Below are positions 54,421-61,895 of a stretch of 64,000 bases of DNA, piece by piece (the stretch's first letter is position 1; every line of letters starts with the position of its first letter). The notes below the pieces were generated by a model that did not search any database, was not told the DNA's origin, and saw only the letters and a program-made list of their open reading frames with translations. Source of the stretch: Flammeovirgaceae bacterium UBA7330 (GTDB lineage: Bacteria; Bacteroidota; Bacteroidia; Cytophagales; Cyclobacteriaceae); contig DKPQ01000003.1 of assembly GCA_002471275.1 (NCBI GenBank), positions 86,045 to 150,044 on the forward strand, written 5' to 3'. The translations under genes and the position numbers were made by a program.

Positions 54421-55092
54421 ATGATGAAAGACCATTACCAAAAGCATGTAAAAGCACTATTGGCAGTAGACTGCATCATCTTTGGTTTCACCCAGGATAA
54501 CCTGAAGATCTTACTGATCAAAAGGGATTTTGAACCAGAAAAGGGAAAATGGTCGTTGATGGGTGGATTTCTCAGACCGGATGAGACGTTAGATGAAGCA
54601 GCTTCGCGGATCCTTCAAAAACTAACAGGTCTGCACGATATCTATCTCGACCAGCTTAGATCTTTCAGCCACCCGGATCGCGACCCGGTAGACAGGACTG
54701 TCTCCACAGCCTATTACGCGTTGATCAATGTTGAAGAACACAACAAAGAATTAACCAAAAAACATTCTGCGGAGTGGTTTAACATCCAGGACATCCCCGC
54801 ATTGATCTTTGATCACAATGAAATGATTAGCCAGGCGATCAAGCGATTGAGATATAAAGCCTCAACTGAACCGATCGGTTTCGAGCTGCTTCCTGAAAAA
54901 TTCACCATGCGTCAGCTTCAGAAATTGTACGAAGCCATCCTTGGGCAGGAGCTTGATAAGAGAAACTTCATCAAAAAGATTTTGAGTCTGGATGTATTGA
55001 TCAAGCTGGATGAAAAGGACATGACTTCCAGCAAGAAAGGATCATTCTTATACAAGTTTGATGCAGAAAAGTACGATCGGTTTAAGATCTAA
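54421..55092 (+). CDS. araR: AraR-type arabinose regulator (Nudix fold plus winged helix)
   Basis: A 223-residue transcription regulator. Residues about 10-140 have the Nudix fold (LLAVDCIIFGFTQDNLKILLIKR at the start); residues about 150-223 look like a winged helix. The Nudix box is degenerate: GFLRPDETLDEAASRILQKLTGL keeps G-x5-E-x7-R but loses the REUxEE catalytic glutamates (Ile, Lys, Leu instead). This is expected for a sugar-sensing regulator rather than a hydrolase. Bacteroidota use such Nudix regulators for arabinose genes (AraR family). Divergent from araB across an operator-like palindrome, which also appears at the GH51 gene. Converges on the aldolase gene with 5 bp between. Confidence 0.88.
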   Translation: MMKDHYQKHVKALLAVDCIIFGFTQDNLKILLIKRDFEPEKGKWSLMGGFLRPDETLDEAASRILQKLTGLHDIYLDQLRSFSHPDRDPVDRTVSTAYYALINVEEHNKELTKKHSAEWFNIQDIPALIFDHNEMISQAIKRLRYKASTEPIGFELLPEKFTMRQLQKLYEAILGQELDKRNFIKKILSLDVLIKLDEKDMTSSKKGSFLYKFDAEKYDRFKI

Positions 55093-55097
55093 TTGAT

Positions 55098-55733
55098 TCA
55101 TTGAGGCATGTGCTGCTTCACCTTTTGGTAAAAAGCCTGAAAATGCTCCTTCAACCCTGACCAGTTTCCTTCATTGATCAGGTCTGGAAGAAACAGTTTG
55201 CCTCCCATTCCCAGACCTTTGGCTCCCGCGTTCATGAATTCATCCAGGTTTTCAATGCTCACCCCGCCTGTTGGTGCCAGTGGGATTTGTGGTAATGGTC
55301 CTTGAAGTTCCTTGATATATCTATGACCAAGTGTACCGCTGGGGAATACCTTGACCATGGTGGCTCCTAGCTGCCAGGCTTTGTAGATTTCTGACGGTGA
55401 AAAGGCACCAGGGAAAATGGGAATTCCGTCTTTTACACTGGTTGTTACCACCTGTTCATCCAGGATCGGAGTAACGATAAACTGTGATCCGGCTTCCTTT
55501 GCGGCTTTATAGTCTTTGATGTCACAGACTGTTCCTGCACCAATGAATAGCCCATCGAACTTTTTCACGGCAGATGATATAATAGCGAGCGCGTTCTCTG
55601 TATTCAAGGTAATTTCTGCCATTTGAAAGCCACACTCCTGATATAATTCCAGGATATGGAAAACCTGGTCCTGGCTAAATCCTCTCAATATCCCGATCAC
55701 GGGCATGTCTTTCAATGCTTTTTCTACAGTCAT
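55098..55733 (-). CDS. dgoA: KDPG/KDPGal aldolase
   Basis: A 211-residue class I aldolase cleaving 2-dehydro-3-deoxy-6-phosphogluconate or -galactonate to pyruvate and glyceraldehyde 3-phosphate. The Schiff-base lysine is K128 (GATMVKVFPS); R17 (GILRGF) and E40 (AEITLNT) complete the site. PTGGVS binds phosphate. Its start overlaps the end of the DgoK gene by 4 nt (ATGA), so the two are coupled. The partner kinase favours the galactonate route (symbol dgoA), though eda-type use on gluconate cannot be excluded. Confidence 0.85.
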   Translation of the reverse strand: MTVEKALKDMPVIGILRGFSQDQVFHILELYQECGFQMAEITLNTENALAIISSAVKKFDGLFIGAGTVCDIKDYKAAKEAGSQFIVTPILDEQVVTTSVKDGIPIFPGAFSPSEIYKAWQLGATMVKVFPSGTLGHRYIKELQGPLPQIPLAPTGGVSIENLDEFMNAGAKGLGMGGKLFLPDLINEGNWSGLKEHFQAFYQKVKQHMPQ

Positions 55734-56674
55734 GATAGGTTCTTTAAAATGGTTAGTTGTCCGGTAATATAAGCGCTTGCTAATTGGTCAGAATCTAAAA
55801 ACGAAAACCCCGTAAGTCCTGATTCCTGTGCCGCCAGTTGGTAAAGTGGTTTCATTTTTTCATCACAGGCAAAAAGTTTGGCAGTGGGTATTGACTTCAA
55901 CTCCTGCAACTCATTCCCTATCAATAGCCCGCTCAGGTAATAATAGTTTTCATGTGGATCACTGCTTTTCCCCAGGATATCCCTCGCCCGGATACGGAAC
56001 AATTCGTTCAACAGGTTTTCTGCAATGGCATCTTTAACCCCTGACTTAAAAGATTCAGCAAAATTGGGTGACCAGCTGGCTTTTTCCATAGACCTGTTCA
56101 GCACACTTTGTTCGCTAATCAGCTGAAACAGTTCACCTGTGAGGTAAGTCTTAAAACTAACCAGGTTCCCTCCTGCAATTTCCATGTGCTTGGAATGTGT
56201 ACCCGGCAAAATCAGGATGAATTTTTCCGTGTCTGATAATTCTTTAAGGCCAATACACTGGGTCTCCTCCCCTCTCATAATGTCCTGATCTGAAGCGGCC
56301 CCGCTGATGAGCGTGATTTTGCCAAGCTCCTCATCAAGAAAAGTTTCAGCAACCACTCCGCTGCCATTGATTGGGAAAGGTATGGTTGCGTATGGTAGTT
56401 CTTTCATCCCGATGCTGGAGCTAGCCATCCCCGAGATGACAATCTGATCATAATCTGTATGATTTACCCTTTCATTAGACAGGATCTGTTTTAAGCGCTG
56501 TATGAAGTAGTCAAATGAGCTTACACCCTGATCTTTTGATTCCTGAAACAGCTTTTTGCAGCCATCATCGCTTTGAAAATGTTTCCGGATCTTTTGTGAA
56601 CTCGCATCCACCAGCACTCCCCGAAAGGACGATGTCCCCCAGTCGATACACAAGATGGTTTTTGGGTCTTTCAC
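55730..56674 (-). CDS. dgoK: 2-dehydro-3-deoxygalactonokinase
   Basis: A 314-residue kinase of the DgoK family phosphorylating 2-dehydro-3-deoxygalactonate. The N-terminal LCIDWGTSSFRGVLVD is an actin-fold phosphate motif; GMASSSIGMKELPY, MRGEETQCIGL and LPGTHSKH are characteristic. The product would be split by the coupled aldolase. Possible sources are galactose by the DeLey-Doudoroff route, galacturonate, or 3,6-anhydrogalactose; no dehydrogenase or dehydratase for these is in view, although the SDR at the right edge is a candidate. Confidence 0.88.
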   Translation of the reverse strand: MKDPKTILCIDWGTSSFRGVLVDASSQKIRKHFQSDDGCKKLFQESKDQGVSSFDYFIQRLKQILSNERVNHTDYDQIVISGMASSSIGMKELPYATIPFPINGSGVVAETFLDEELGKITLISGAASDQDIMRGEETQCIGLKELSDTEKFILILPGTHSKHMEIAGGNLVSFKTYLTGELFQLISEQSVLNRSMEKASWSPNFAESFKSGVKDAIAENLLNELFRIRARDILGKSSDPHENYYYLSGLLIGNELQELKSIPTAKLFACDEKMKPLYQLAAQESGLTGFSFLDSDQLASAYITGQLTILKNLS

Positions 56675-56821
56675 AGCCGCAAATTAAACCGAATAATTGT
56701 TGTCGGGAAACAGGAGGGTTGAGCAATCCTTTTCATGGGTATGAATGCCACAAAGGCGCTAAGGCCCAAAGATTTAATGACAGGATCCATTTGGTGATAT
56801 TTTCTATTTAAAAAAATATCC

Positions 56822-57016
56822 AAATCCCGAAGGGATGAAAGGATTAGAAAAATGACCATCATCTAAAAAACCTCGAAGGAGTGACATTATAATTCCGGAT
56901 CACTTTCACAAAATTACATTTCAGATTGCTTTCCAGACTGGCAAAAATGACACCCGTCGGGGTTAAATTATTCGTTTATTTTACATTCTATAGTCATACC
57001 ATCCCTTCGGGATTTA
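56822..57016. repeat. REP-like nested inverted repeat element
   Basis: Four small palindromic units in mirror order: ATCCCGAAGGGATG at 56824-56837, CCTCGAAGGAGTGACATT at 56871-56888, its relative inverted at about 56949-56966, and the first motif inverted at 57000-57015. The outer and inner pairs form an imperfect large palindrome, like a REPIN or MITE. The rest of the 589-bp gap (56675-57263) has no gene. Confidence 0.7.
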
Positions 57017-57263
57017 ATAACTTTTCGCCCGCTTGTTTCACTTGCAGAAATACTTTGACTATTATCAGCTTTTCATTCCTGCTAATCAGATTGAATTGTC
57101 CGTAGTTTCCCAACTGACCAAGGGATGTTGACGAAAACAAGCACATTAGCGATGGATTTTTCAGCAACTATTTCTGATAGTTGGTAAAAACTCCATCGAT
57201 GGCCGTGCTTCCCTTTGAATGGTCATTATTAATTGATATCATTATCCCAGAAATAACCCAAAC

Positions 57264-58661
57264 ATGCTAAAAACCTTACCCATTATCCTGCTGACCATCG
57301 CTGTCATTGCATGTCAAAGTAAAACCGATTCAAAGGATGCTCAGGCTACTAAACCCAATATCTTGTTTATCCTGGCGGATGACTGCACCAACTGGGACCT
57401 GGGTGCGTATGGAAGTCCGGACGCCATTACGCCCAACATCGACCGGCTGGCTGCCGAAGGGATGAAATTCACCCGCTGCTACCAGGCTGCACCCATGTGC
57501 TCACCAACGAGGCACAATATTTTTACAGGCTTGTATCCGGTCAAAACCGGGGCTTACCCCAATCACACATTTGCGAAGGAAGGAACGAAAAGCATTGTCC
57601 AGTATCTGAAACCGCTCGGCTATCGCGTGGCACTTTCCGGCAAAAGACATATCAAGCCCGAGACCATCTTTGATTTCGAATTTCTGGGAAAGGACAAGAA
57701 TCCGGAATTTGATCTTATCGATGAATTTCTTGCCGATGCGAAATCAAAAAATGAACCCTTTGCCCTGATGCTGACCTCCAACGAACCACATAATCCGTGG
57801 AACATGGGTGACCCCTCAATCTTCAATCCTGATAGCCTTACGTTACCCCCCTTCTTTCCTGACACCCGTGTGATCAGGGAGGAATATGCAAAATACCTGG
57901 CAGAGATCAACTACCTGGATAGCCAGGTTGGGACAGCACTTGAACTGTTAGAAAAACACGGTTTCGCCGAAAACACCCTGGTGATGTTTGCCAGTGAGCA
58001 GGGAGCCATCTGGCCCTTTGCCAAATGGACCGGCTATGAGGCCGGCGTTAAATCGGCACTGATCGCCAAAATGCCAGGCGTGATCAAGGCAGGAACTACA
58101 TTTGACGGAATTGTAGAGTATACTGACATCCTGCCCACCTTTATCGAGCTGGCCGGTGGCAGCGTCCCAGCCAACCTGGATGGAAACAGTATGGTCCCCA
58201 TACTCTCCGGCAAGGAGCCATCAGGGAAGAAATACGCTTTTAGTCTCCAGACCACCCGGGGCATCAATGATGGCAGCGACTACTATGGTATCAGGACGGT
58301 AGTGAATAATCAGTATCGCTATATCCTGAACCTGACTCCTGAGGTCGAATTTCTCAATACAATCAACAATGATCCAAACGACCCAATGCCGTGGTTTTCC
58401 TCCTGGACTGAAACAGCAAAAAATGACCAGGAAGCAGCTAAATGGCTAACCAGGTTCCGCCAAAGACCCGCCGAAGAACTTTTTGACATCAATAAAGATC
58501 CCTGGTGTCTGAATAACCTGGCTGATGATCCGGATAAGCAAGAGGTGATGTTCACACTTAGAAAGGATCTAGAGAAATGGATGGCAGCATGTGGTGATGA
58601 TGGCCAGGCTACTGAAATGGCTGCACTGGAGCACATGTGGAAGAATCAAAAAGGAGAATAA
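57264..58661 (+). CDS. Sulfatase (family S1), lipoprotein
   Basis: A 465-residue sulfatase with lipoprotein signal (LTIAVIAC, lipid Cys17). Metal motif FILADDCTNWDLGAYG (about residues 35-50) and catalytic C79-S-P-T-R. SGKRHIKP replaces the usual GKWH, and ASEQGAIWPFAKWTGYEAG replaces the DNG/DHG segment (Glu-Gln), typical of shorter heparan N-sulfatase-like members. Position of sulfate unknown. It is the only sulfatase on the + strand, directly followed by the relic of a second one overlapping its stop codon (TAATG). Confidence 0.92.
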   Translation: MLKTLPIILLTIAVIACQSKTDSKDAQATKPNILFILADDCTNWDLGAYGSPDAITPNIDRLAAEGMKFTRCYQAAPMCSPTRHNIFTGLYPVKTGAYPNHTFAKEGTKSIVQYLKPLGYRVALSGKRHIKPETIFDFEFLGKDKNPEFDLIDEFLADAKSKNEPFALMLTSNEPHNPWNMGDPSIFNPDSLTLPPFFPDTRVIREEYAKYLAEINYLDSQVGTALELLEKHGFAENTLVMFASEQGAIWPFAKWTGYEAGVKSALIAKMPGVIKAGTTFDGIVEYTDILPTFIELAGGSVPANLDGNSMVPILSGKEPSGKKYAFSLQTTRGINDGSDYYGIRTVVNNQYRYILNLTPEVEFLNTINNDPNDPMPWFSSWTETAKNDQEAAKWLTRFRQRPAEELFDINKDPWCLNNLADDPDKQEVMFTLRKDLEKWMAACGDDGQATEMAALEHMWKNQKGE

Positions 58662-58859
58662 TGTTTTTATTGTTAAAAATACCCCCTCAGCTTCCTGACG
58701 TTACTCCTCCTTTTGGCGCAATGTCAAACCAAAACCACATCCCCCAACATTAGGACACCAGATGAGTTTGACCGAATCACAGGTGAACCTGATCACTCGG
58801 TTAGAGTAAGACCCCGCAAATCCAAGATGGAAATGTTTGGGACAAATGGTAAGTACTAG
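58661..58859 (+). pseudogene. Relic of a second lipoprotein gene (probably a sulfatase)
   Basis: An ATG overlaps the sulfatase stop (TAATG at 58659-58663), as in coupled genes. After about ten codons the frame is wrong; one frame over, a lipoprotein-like signal appears (FLTLLLLLAQCQTKTTSPNI), and SPNI is where S1 sulfatases begin. The frame continues 35 codons without resemblance to a sulfatase and stops at 58857-58859. I read this as a frameshifted, internally deleted gene. The sulfatase identity rests on a short stretch and on its neighbour. Confidence 0.5.
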
Positions 58860-60298
58860 CCGTTAATGTGTTTCAAATAAAACTTCCACGCTTCCCTGGC
58901 AACATTTCTTCCCAGTTCCAGTCCGGCCACATTGTCCGCCTGAATGTGATAACCACCCAACACCCTGGAAATTCCGGCCATTTCTGCAGTCTCGGTAAAA
59001 GTTGGAAAAACCAAAGTAACCGTATCTCCTACGTTATCCGGCTCAGTTAAGGCCCCTGCTACAAGCTGGACTTCCACACCAAATTCATCACTGCCTGTCC
59101 AGATCTTCAATGCTTCACCACAAGCACCACTGATACAACTATGCCCAGACACATAGCTCGGGAAAGGGGGACATAAAAAAGTCTCTGGCGAGTAGGGCCT
59201 CCATTGTGTTCCATCCATTTCCATCATTCCTTTGCCTTCTCCTCCCCAGGCTTTGATTACTTCACCTTCATAATACTCGTGCACCAGGGCATAAGGTCGG
59301 GCATAATCATAGAACATTTTTGAATCCCATGCAGCGATGAACGCATCCATGGCTACTACCTGGTTATAAAAATAGAGCTTAACATCCTCATCCAGTGTGT
59401 GCTGGTCTCTTAGCGAGACATCTTGAGCAAAGATCAACCAGTGACCAGCCTGCTGTACGGACTTGGGTCCATCCCTCATAAATTCCACCAATGCTTTCTG
59501 TTCATCCGTAAGGTTTGCCTGAAGATCAACGACTTCTTTTACTTCTGCAGCTAGCTGCTCAGACCCGATCATTGGGGGTGGTCCCGGTCTGAATTGATCT
59601 CCGGATTTAAGGGAGATAGGTTTTACTTTATCCCAAAAAGGAGTTAGACATCCAGGTGCATACCTGCCTCCTTTTCCATCTGAAAAATATTTTGGTTGCC
59701 ACCTATTAGGATCAACATTCTTATCCACCGGATTGACAGGTTCATAGTTTGTATAGTCAAAATAAGGTACACCATTTGACCCGGCTTCTTCCCCATAATG
59801 ATTCGACCCATCACGCTTCCTGGCGTTTATCACCGAGAAACCAGCAAGATTCCCTATTCCAACAGGTGTTGAGGGATCAGTACTCATGTCCATAGGATTC
59901 AGTCCCAAATCAACCATAAACTGCCTGAACAATAACGAGTCTGAATAGTAGTACTCACACATCGTCCTGTATGCAGCATAGCTGATGGCAATTTCTTTGT
60001 TGGAAAGGGTTTGTTCCTCAGTTGGTCTTCTGGACACCTCCTGGAGATATACTGGTTTAGCTGCTGAGTCGTATCGACTCCAGGCATCAAATACGGATGT
60101 GAATATCAAACCCAGATACCTTGAAGTAATAGTAGGTCTTGGATTAAATCGTTCTGTATCATTGGCTGTTGCCAATAAGGCCATCTTGCCCCATTTATAA
60201 GCAATATTATCCGCTCCTTTAGGCTGGTCTATCTCTTGAACATGATTGCAATTAACTAATAATAGAAGCGAAACAATGATCAAAGCAGTATTTTTCAT
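58856..60298 (-). CDS. PAP2 / vanadium haloperoxidase-like lipoprotein
   Basis: A 480-residue lipoprotein (LLLLVNC, lipid Cys17) with the complete vanadate/phosphate site: K327-x6-R334-P335, S384-G385-H386 and S444-R445-x5-H451. It is only distantly like the homologue at 16726-18084 outside these motifs, with a longer spacer between the K...RP and SGH motifs. Haloperoxidase or phosphatase activity cannot be separated by eye. The gene is monocistronic on the minus strand and overlaps the sulfatase relic at its 3' end. Exported, so it would act in the periplasm or on the surface. Confidence 0.85.
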   Translation of the reverse strand: MKNTALIIVSLLLLVNCNHVQEIDQPKGADNIAYKWGKMALLATANDTERFNPRPTITSRYLGLIFTSVFDAWSRYDSAAKPVYLQEVSRRPTEEQTLSNKEIAISYAAYRTMCEYYYSDSLLFRQFMVDLGLNPMDMSTDPSTPVGIGNLAGFSVINARKRDGSNHYGEEAGSNGVPYFDYTNYEPVNPVDKNVDPNRWQPKYFSDGKGGRYAPGCLTPFWDKVKPISLKSGDQFRPGPPPMIGSEQLAAEVKEVVDLQANLTDEQKALVEFMRDGPKSVQQAGHWLIFAQDVSLRDQHTLDEDVKLYFYNQVVAMDAFIAAWDSKMFYDYARPYALVHEYYEGEVIKAWGGEGKGMMEMDGTQWRPYSPETFLCPPFPSYVSGHSCISGACGEALKIWTGSDEFGVEVQLVAGALTEPDNVGDTVTLVFPTFTETAEMAGISRVLGGYHIQADNVAGLELGRNVAREAWKFYLKHING

Positions 60299-60516
60299 AA
60301 CTCCTTCATCTATGGTTAAACAATGGGTATCAAGTTAGAAATCAATAATTTTTCATCACTAAATTATGAACTTTTACCGTTTTTGATATAAAAACCATTG
60401 TCAATACAAATCAGATATCTCAAGATAGTCAAGATAGGATATCTTTTACCACATGCCCATGTACATCAGTCAACCGGAACCTTCTTCCCTGAGTCTGGAA
60501 AGCAAGTAGACGTTTA

Positions 60517-61578
60517 CTACCCGGTGGATTTCAGGACCTTGACAACCGATTTCAGGTTTTCTTTTTTCCTGATTTGTCGTGTGGATTCTCTTAAAATAAG
60601 ATTAGTCGGTAGTTGCTCACAATACAATTGATCTGAGTCAGGATTCCTGATATGCCAGATCAGTATTTCAGCGGCTCTTCTACCCATTTCTTCTGCGGGC
60701 TGGAATACTGTAGAGAGCTGAGGGCTCATGTAGGTAGCTACCGGCTCATCAGCAAAACCAATCACTGAAATATCCTCCGGAACCCGCTTATCGAGTTGCC
60801 TTAATACCTGAATAGCATCAAAGGCTACATAATCATTAAAGCAGTGAACGGCCTCAACTTCACCAGACAACACAAGTGTTTTGAATCTATTTCTCCATTC
60901 GTCATCCTCAGAGTTTAGAATATACTTTTCATTGATTGAGAGACCATTCTTCTTCAACCCCTCCTTATATCCAGTCATTCTCATAAAGCTCGTCGAGAGG
61001 TTGTGAGGTCCTGAAATATGGATGATCTTGGTATTGCCTGATTTAACAAAATAATCAATAGACTCTATACACCCTGGAAAATCGTCAGTAATCACATAAG
61101 AAGTGTCGAGGTCTTCGCATGACCTGTCGAGGAACACGACTGGCACATCATCTTCCAGCAAGTCAAGGTAATGCTCAAAGTCAGTAGTCCCCCTGGCATA
61201 AGAAGCAATGATCCCATCTACATGCATACTATTTAGCATAGTAGTGGCATTTTGCTCTTTTTCAAATGATCCTTCATGTGTGACTATAAAAAGGTGATAC
61301 CCCTCATTATTCACAACCTGATTCACTCCATTTAATACTTTGGTGAAATAGTGGTGTGTAAATTCAGGAAGAATTAAGCCGATGGTCTTCGACTGTTTTT
61401 TCAATAGACTAATGGCAAACGGATTGGGTTTGTACCCCCATTTATTCGCTAACTCAATGACTTTTTTCCTCGTTTCCTCACTGATCCGTCCGCCATTACT
61501 TAATGCCCTGGATACAGTAGATGCCGAAACGCCCAGTTCCTTTGCAATATCCGTAATTTTTACCCTACCTCGCCCCAT
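60517..61578 (-). CDS. LacI-family transcriptional regulator
   Basis: A 353-residue LacI/GalR regulator. DNA-binding helix-turn-helix and hinge at residues 6-55 (ITDIAKELGVSASTVSRALSN, GYKPNPFAISLLKKQ), followed by a periplasmic-binding-protein-like sugar domain. Divergent from the GH51 arabinofuranosidase gene with 317 bp between. A palindrome AAGCCGGCTT lies 23-32 nt upstream of its start. It may control GH51 or the adjacent genes in response to a sugar or sugar acid other than free arabinose, which is served by AraR; this is inference. Confidence 0.93.
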   Translation of the reverse strand: MGRGRVKITDIAKELGVSASTVSRALSNGGRISEETRKKVIELANKWGYKPNPFAISLLKKQSKTIGLILPEFTHHYFTKVLNGVNQVVNNEGYHLFIVTHEGSFEKEQNATTMLNSMHVDGIIASYARGTTDFEHYLDLLEDDVPVVFLDRSCEDLDTSYVITDDFPGCIESIDYFVKSGNTKIIHISGPHNLSTSFMRMTGYKEGLKKNGLSINEKYILNSEDDEWRNRFKTLVLSGEVEAVHCFNDYVAFDAIQVLRQLDKRVPEDISVIGFADEPVATYMSPQLSTVFQPAEEMGRRAAEILIWHIRNPDSDQLYCEQLPTNLILRESTRQIRKKENLKSVVKVLKSTG

Positions 61579-61600
61579 ACATTATGTATTTCATTTAGCT

Positions 61601-61610
61601 AAGCCGGCTT
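61601..61610. promoter_or_regulatory. Candidate LacI-type operator
   Basis: AAGCCGGCTT is a perfect 10-bp palindrome with the central CG typical of LacI-family operators, 23 nt upstream of the LacI start. It is short and I did not see a second copy nearby, so the assignment is tentative. Confidence 0.35.
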
Positions 61611-61831
61611 TTACCGCTTTATCAAAATTAACTTCTTATTATGTCAATGAAAAAGTTCTTTTTAGAAAGTATCAATAGGATATTTGATTGGTTATCAAAA
61701 ATGAAAGCCAAAATCCATCTGGCAATTCCACCCTGATTTATCATTGACATTAAGCGGTATAGTAGTCCTTTACTTCCAACAAAAATATCTTTCGGTGTCC
61801 TCTGCTGGTGCACCTTTTATATTGACTTATT

Positions 61832-61850
61832 AAATGTATGTTTTACATTT
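61832..61850. promoter_or_regulatory. Putative AraR operator upstream of GH51
   Basis: A 19-bp perfect-armed palindrome AAATGTA-N5-TACATTT (61832-61838, 61844-61850), 45 nt before the GH51 start. It matches the araB/araR site at 54373-54391 in 17 of 20 aligned bases. A TAAATTAG element a few bases downstream could be the Bacteroidota -7 box, so binding here would repress. The remainder of the 61579-61895 gap shows no gene; a 10-bp inverted repeat (61641-61650 with 61741-61750) is visible. Confidence 0.6.
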
Positions 61851-61895
61851 ATTCCTTAAATTAGCTTCACAATCAAAATCCAAACCAACAACAAC

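Noticed and set aside
55098..56674. Full Entner-Doudoroff or galacturonate pathway
   Set aside because: Only the aldolase and kinase are present; dehydratase and isomerase genes are not in the window.
61641..61750. 10-bp inverted repeat as insertion-sequence ends
   Set aside because: The 90-bp interior holds no transposase or target duplication; more likely chance or a regulatory fold.
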